A stretch of 60,823 nt of DNA from positions 1-60,823 of the forward strand of contig PTKE01000008.1 of NCBI GenBank assembly GCA_002937585.1, read 5' to 3'. The position numbers and the translations under genes were made by a program. The notes under the pieces were generated by a model. That model had not been told where the DNA came from. It searched no databases and was given only the letters and a program-made list of their open reading frames with translations. This DNA comes from Alphaproteobacteria bacterium MarineAlpha9_Bin6 (lineage in GTDB: Bacteria > Pseudomonadota > Alphaproteobacteria > UBA7887). Positions 57,198-60,823 of this stretch are shown here, in pieces (within the stretch, counting starts at the first letter, position 1; each line of letters opens with the position of its first letter).

Positions 57198-57588
57198 ATG
57201 GATGGCTTCTCTTCTCTCATTGTTTTGCAGGGCCTTGGGTTGATGGCTATATCTGGTGTGGCAGTGCTTATGTTTTTTTTGGTTACGCGCAGCTGGTGAT
57301 CAAGCGCAAACGTTAATTGGCAGGCAGGCTGAATTAAGCGGCCAACTGGGCTAAATTGCGAACGAGGCCGCGATGCGTAATGATGGTGCTAGTTTAGACG
57401 AAAGAATTGAAAAATTACAATGTCACTTTGAACTCGCGTCTGACTACAGCCGCTAAAACTGCATTTCAACTGAGCAGGTGATCCGGCAAGCCACACGAAT
57501 TGAGGGAGTCGAAATGGGTGAGGACAGCATCGAAGAAGTTTCGCCGGATTCGACCAATCCTGGCCAAACCATAACCTCAGGATAAAGG
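57198..57588 (+). pseudogene. rmuC: probable remnant of a DNA recombination protein RmuC gene
   Basis: An ATG at 57198 opens a 34-codon frame with an N-terminal membrane helix (QGLGLMAISGVAVLMFFLV) that stops at a TGA after a run of eight Ts. The neighbouring frames continue as RmuC-like coiled coil. DQAQTLIGRQAELSGQLG, a TAA, then IANEAAMRNDGASLDERIEKL appear in one frame, and LTTAAKTAFQLSR in another. The conserved nuclease-like C-terminal domain is absent. rmuC beside def on the opposite strand is common in alphaproteobacteria. Taken together I read it as a shattered, shortened rmuC. Similarity is by eye and weak. Confidence 0.45.
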
Positions 57589-58788
57589 ATGTCCGTACCC
57601 GGAGTGTCGAATTCACATCAATTCAATCGTCGAGCTGTACTGCAAGGTGCCTCCGCGAGTGCAGCCTGTGTCGCCTTGAGCCGAAAGGCGCCGGCGTTGG
57701 CTCAGAGTGGCGCAGTGCGGATAGGTGTGCTGTTGCCCTTAACAGGTGAGGCGGATGTGATTGCGGCCCAAACAAGTGCGGGTATACAAGCAGGAGTGGA
57801 AAAACTTAATGCTGATGGCGGTGTGCTCGGACGCTCGGTTGAAGCCGTTTATCGGGATTCGGAGGGGCATCCAAACAACCTCGCCCAGCACTGTCGTGAC
57901 TTGGTCAAGAACGAAGGGGTGGTCGGTGTAATTGGGCCATTTATTGCGGCAGGCAGGAAATTTGCTGCGCGTCACGTGAGTGAACTAGGCGTTCCGTTGG
58001 TCAGTGCCACAAATCATGAAGGAGGCTTCTGTCATCCTAACTTGTTCACACTAGGCCCAACCCCAGCGCAAGATGTGTCTCCATTGATTGAGTATGTCGA
58101 TGGTGGCGCAGGGCGGAATTATTTTTTGGTTGGATCCTATCCGAGCTGGCAGAATTCCATGTTTCGGCAGTCTCGGTTTCGAATCGGTGATCAAGGAGGT
58201 CACGTGTTGGGCCAGGCGTTGACTGATGTGGGGGAAATGCAATTTGAGCCGGTACTCCGATGGATCGCTGATACTGATGCTGATGTTGTGCTTTATTGTG
58301 TTCCACGATCGAACGGCCCACTTTTCATAAAACGAGCTAAGCAGATGGGATTATTGGGGCGGCTAACGTTCGCCTGGATAGGGTTCAATGAGACCCATCA
58401 TGCGGTATTGTCGTCTGAGGAGCGTGAGCGTGTGGTTACCTGCTCTTCTTTCGTGATGTCGGACAGAACAACGGGTGTGCGCGAGTTTGTTGAACGCGTA
58501 CAAAGGGTGCACGGGGCAGATTTCCCCGTGACCTATTACGCGCACAATCATTCTAGCGCCGTGGCCGCCCTTGGTGAGGCCTGGATCCAAGCGGGTGAGG
58601 CCTCAGGATACGCAGCCATCGCGACTCTGCCCGGTCTTAGTTTCAACGGCGCCAACGGGTCAATGACAATCAACGCTGCGAGTCATCACAGCACTCTCAA
58701 CTTAGTAATCGCAAAGGGTGGTGAGAAAGAGCTTGAGGTCGTGAAACGTCTGGGGTCCGTTGGTGCGGCTGCCGGTTGCACTGTGTAG
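57589..58788 (+). CDS. ABC transporter substrate-binding protein, Tat-exported (urea/amide or branched-chain amino acid type)
   Basis: Periplasmic type 1 binding protein of 399 residues. The N-terminus has a twin-arginine signal (NRRAVLQGASASAACVALSRK, then APALAQ). The Peripla_BP_6-like fold follows, with VRIGVLLPLTGEADVIAAQTSAGIQAGVEKLNADGGVLG and DSEGHPNNLAQHCRDLVKNEGVVGVIGP. It resembles the UrtA/FmdD/AmiC group. No permease or ATPase genes are nearby, so it either works with a distant transporter or acts as a sensor protein. AGGATAAAGG precedes the ATG. Confidence 0.87.
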   Translation: MSVPGVSNSHQFNRRAVLQGASASAACVALSRKAPALAQSGAVRIGVLLPLTGEADVIAAQTSAGIQAGVEKLNADGGVLGRSVEAVYRDSEGHPNNLAQHCRDLVKNEGVVGVIGPFIAAGRKFAARHVSELGVPLVSATNHEGGFCHPNLFTLGPTPAQDVSPLIEYVDGGAGRNYFLVGSYPSWQNSMFRQSRFRIGDQGGHVLGQALTDVGEMQFEPVLRWIADTDADVVLYCVPRSNGPLFIKRAKQMGLLGRLTFAWIGFNETHHAVLSSEERERVVTCSSFVMSDRTTGVREFVERVQRVHGADFPVTYYAHNHSSAVAALGEAWIQAGEASGYAAIATLPGLSFNGANGSMTINAASHHSTLNLVIAKGGEKELEVVKRLGSVGAAAGCTV

Positions 58789-58897
58789 TTGTGGGAGGGC
58801 ATATACAGAGGGAAGCTAATGTATCGTAGCAATTCCTATAAATCATTGGGGGATGCACAACAAAGCTAATACCGAGGCGACGACGGTTTCCGTGTTG

Positions 58898-60061
58898 TTA
58901 TTGATTTCTCTTTAGGGGTTGGCAATACGCTCTACGCGCTTCCAGCACGGAACACAGCGCCTTGGCTTTGTTGAGGGTGGAGAATGGGCCGACTTCTATA
59001 CGGTAAAAAGCACCCTTTCTTGGAAGAATGATTTTGGAGATTTCCATTCGGACGCTGCGCAGCGCCGCATGATGATCAATGAGAAGTTGATCCCATCCGG
59101 CCTCCGCTTGCTTGATTTTCTGGTAGGAAGCAAGATGAGCCATAAACACGGTTCCGAACACGCGTCTCTCATCGGCCCCATTTCGCGATGACTGGGAATT
59201 TGGGGATCCTCGATCAAGCGTCATTGAAGATAGTTCAATGTTCGGAGAGACTGGCATAGGTAGCGTTGGTCCGGTTACATCTTCTGTGAGGTGTGCAGCA
59301 TCGGTGATCGCACCTCGGAGCCTTAACAGTGCATCTACAGCTCGATCATGGTCTTGCTGAGCTGCTTCTTGGTACCAATTAAGTGATGTCTCAAGATTTT
59401 GCTTCACCCCGTTACCAAGCTCGTAGGCGCGACCGAGATCAAATTGCGCTTCCGCCACGCCGAGCGCGGCAGCACGTTCAAACCAACGAATTGCTTCGGA
59501 GCTATTCGTGCGGTCACCGCGGCCGATCGCATAAGTTGCTCCAAGTGGATAACGTTCGCTCACTTCCCATTGCTGAGCGGCCTTGGTGTACCACGCTGCT
59601 GCTGCTGCGAAATCTTGTGGAACCCCGCGACCCTGTTCGTAAAGCTGTGCGAGTCTGGCTTGAGCTGCTGCGTTGCCTTTATTGGCAGCACTTATGTATA
59701 GATTGGCAGCCCGTATATTGCTCGGCGCGTTTGGCGCCCCGGTTTCAAACATTTGTCCGAGGAGGAACATGGCTAACGGGTCACCTTGTTCAACCGCTCT
59801 TCGGTACCATTTTTTTGCTTTGGCGCGGTTTCTTTGTACTCCGTCGCCTAACTCATAGCGTTGACCAAGCGCAGTCTGGGCACTGGCGTCGCCCGCTTCA
59901 ACCATCTCCATTAGTTTTTTAGTTTCCTGGTTGCGTGTCCAAAACGCTTCTTCAAACAGTTGAGTGCAGCCACCCAGTGCAAACGTCACGAAACATATAA
60001 CAGCGCAGCACGATCGGCTCAGCCCGTCAGTTGTATTTGATATGAAATACCAATTCACCAT
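58898..60061 (-). CDS. Sel1-repeat lipoprotein with C-terminal SPOR-like domain
   Basis: From the ATG at 60061 the 387-residue protein has a lipoprotein signal (CAVICFVTFALGGC, lipobox LGGC). It then has about five to six Sel1 (TPR-like) repeats of ~36 residues, such as AQTALGQRYELGDGVQRNRAKAKKWYRRA and AQARLAQLYEQGRGVPQDFAAAAAWYTKA. A low-complexity linker and a C-terminal SPOR-like segment follow (FYRIEVGPFSTLNKAKALCSVLEARRAYC), which would bind denuded peptidoglycan. Probably an envelope scaffold; partners unknown. The frame extends upstream to 60160 without support. Confidence 0.85.
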   Translation of the reverse strand: MVNWYFISNTTDGLSRSCCAVICFVTFALGGCTQLFEEAFWTRNQETKKLMEMVEAGDASAQTALGQRYELGDGVQRNRAKAKKWYRRAVEQGDPLAMFLLGQMFETGAPNAPSNIRAANLYISAANKGNAAAQARLAQLYEQGRGVPQDFAAAAAWYTKAAQQWEVSERYPLGATYAIGRGDRTNSSEAIRWFERAAALGVAEAQFDLGRAYELGNGVKQNLETSLNWYQEAAQQDHDRAVDALLRLRGAITDAAHLTEDVTGPTLPMPVSPNIELSSMTLDRGSPNSQSSRNGADERRVFGTVFMAHLASYQKIKQAEAGWDQLLIDHHAALRSVRMEISKIILPRKGAFYRIEVGPFSTLNKAKALCSVLEARRAYCQPLKRNQ

Positions 60062-60268
60062 CACGCATCTGCGCCGTGGGGCTCCAGTGACAGCCGTTTC
60101 ACGACCGGGCTCTCGATGTTGCCTAAGTGTATCGTCAGAACAGACTATACATCTATTCATCTAAAGACCTTGGAGGATTAAATTTTGCGACGAGCCGGGG
60201 GGAATTCAAATTTTTAACTCCCCTACTGTTGCGTAACCGTGGCCACTAGTCCTATTGTTCGGCCCCGT

Positions 60269-60575
60269 GCCGCCTTAGCTCAGTTGGCAGAGCATCGCAT
60301 TCGTATAGATTGATAGTCTGTCTATGCGTCCCTCTTGGGAAATCAGGAGGTGAAAAGGTCGCTAAAACGGGGAACCCTAAACAGGTAATGCTGTTGGCAA
60401 TCCCGTGCTAGCCTCGTTGGAGGCGAGTGTAGAGACTTTACACGACCCACCTAAGGCCTCCGAGGCTAGGGTGAAGAGAAAGTCCAGACCACAAACATCC
60501 CATTTGGGATGGCAACGAAAGTTGTAGTTGGCAAGAATGCGGGGGTCGTGTGTTCGAGTCACACAGGCGGCACCA
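60269..60575 (+). tRNA. tRNA-Thr (CGU) interrupted by a group I intron
   Basis: 5' exon 60269-60304 and 3' exon 60536-60575. Joined, they give a perfect 76-nt tRNA: acceptor GCCGCCT with AGGCGGC; D arm GCTC/GAGC; anticodon stem TCGCA with TGCGG around loop TTCGTAA (anticodon CGT); T stem GTGTG/CACAC with TTCGAGT; discriminator A and encoded CCA. Without splicing the anticodon loop cannot form. The break is between U36 and A37, directly after the anticodon. Confidence 0.95.
60305..60535 (+). ncRNA. group I self-splicing intron (IC3-like) in tRNA-Thr
   Basis: 231 nt, no ORF. Visible pairings: P1 60302-60309 with 60321-60328, which places U36.G at the 5' splice site; P2 60331-60336 with 60345-60350; P3 60357-60361 with 60443-60447; P4 60367-60371 with 60402-60406; P5 60380-60384 with 60391-60395; P6 60411-60415 with 60420-60424; P7 60434-60438 (GACUU) with 60480-60484 (AAGUC); P8 around 60449-60470; P9 60496-60501 with 60506-60511. 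The last base is G (60535). Core stretches GTGTAGAGACT and CCCACCTAAGGC match what I remember of the Azoarcus tRNA-Ile intron, so subgroup IC3. The small size suggests an active ribozyme without its own homing gene. Confidence 0.94.
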
Positions 60576-60638
60576 ATTTTATATGCAAGCAAAAATGTTA
60601 GTAATAAAGCTACTTTAGAAAATTTCTCATCTCCGTAC

Positions 60639-60681
60639 TGAGTTACAATATCTCTAAAATGAGTTACAAATTGATTTACAA
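60639..60681 (+). repeat. three direct repeats downstream of tRNA-Thr
   Basis: TGAGTTACAA at 60639-60648 and again at 60660-60669 (21 bp apart, two helix turns), and TGATTTACAA at 60672-60681. They sit in AT-rich DNA 64 bp after the tRNA 3' end. They could be regulator or recombinase arm sites. Confidence 0.5.
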
Positions 60682-60823
60682 TAACGGTGTTAGGCATGGA
60701 TACGACATGACATCATCCCCCTCATCCGTGTTCATCATCAATCTAACATGAGCAGATGAAGGCGGCGGCGATGACATCCTGAAAGTTAGTTGTCTTGCCA
60801 AGAAATGTTCTGAGTCTCCCTTA

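Noticed and set aside
60377-60697. 106-residue minus-strand frame across the intron
   Set aside because: It lies antisense to the group I intron core and tRNA exon, whose structure explains the sequence; no ribosome site or family.
1-60823. CRISPR array, restriction-modification, toxin-antitoxin or other known defence system
   Set aside because: No regularly spaced repeat array and no recognisable methyltransferase, nuclease or toxin-antitoxin pair; the EVE gene alone is not enough.

Overview
The window looks like chromosome of an alphaproteobacterium, most like the Rhodospirillales or an uncultured marine relative. The evidence is gene order and protein similarity by eye: rnd-kdsD-lptC-lptA-lptB-rpoN, uppP beside an NDUFA9-like SDR with GST and queG, thrS-infC-rpmI-rplT-pheS-pheT, ffs-dnaX-ybaB-recR, def-fmt-truA near dapE, and a CycM-type membrane cytochrome c. 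Lipopolysaccharide genes (lptABC, kdsD, kdsB, GT4 and GT9 glycosyltransferases) show a Gram-negative envelope. No database search was possible, so names rest on recognised motifs and neighbourhood.

Layout. 1-5040 (minus strand) is the LPS-export/KDO cluster. It ends in a sigma-54 gene (rpoN) that I read as a decaying pseudogene with three frameshifts and three nonsense codons. 5125-10224 is a ~5 kb integrative element in the 3' end of tRNA-Leu(CAG), bounded by 66-bp direct repeats. It carries a tyrosine recombinase, a small HTH protein and mostly tiny exported proteins (Cache, MORN and unknown), plus a cold-shock protein. 10390-19976 holds housekeeping and envelope genes. 20031-28852 is the translation cluster, in which infC appears to start at AUA. 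28853-30340 is a poor region around tRNA-Ser(GGA) with a truncated Calx-beta fragment. 30341-39647 has a flavin reductase, a leucyl aminopeptidase, and ghrA with the peptide importer genes yejABEF. 39811-46625 has cytochrome c, kdsB, pheA, nudC, the SRP RNA, dnaX-ybaB-recR and an OsmC-like gene. 46666-54573 has an enolase-superfamily dehydratase overlapping glpK, acs, a Rieske protein, an EVE protein and dapE. 54724-57073 is def-fmt-truA, followed by what looks like a wrecked rmuC. 57589-60061 has a Tat-exported binding protein and a Sel1/SPOR lipoprotein.

The right end holds the most striking element: a tRNA-Thr(CGU) gene split after anticodon base 36 by a 231-nt ORF-less group I intron. I could draw P1 (with the U.G splice-site wobble), P2 to P9 and the terminal G directly from the sequence.

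Together the genes show a heterotrophic Gram-negative cell with peptide import (Yej, aminopeptidase), acetate and glycerol activation, and signs of gene loss (rpoN, rmuC). All three tRNA genes show an inserted element or foreign-looking DNA in or next to them.
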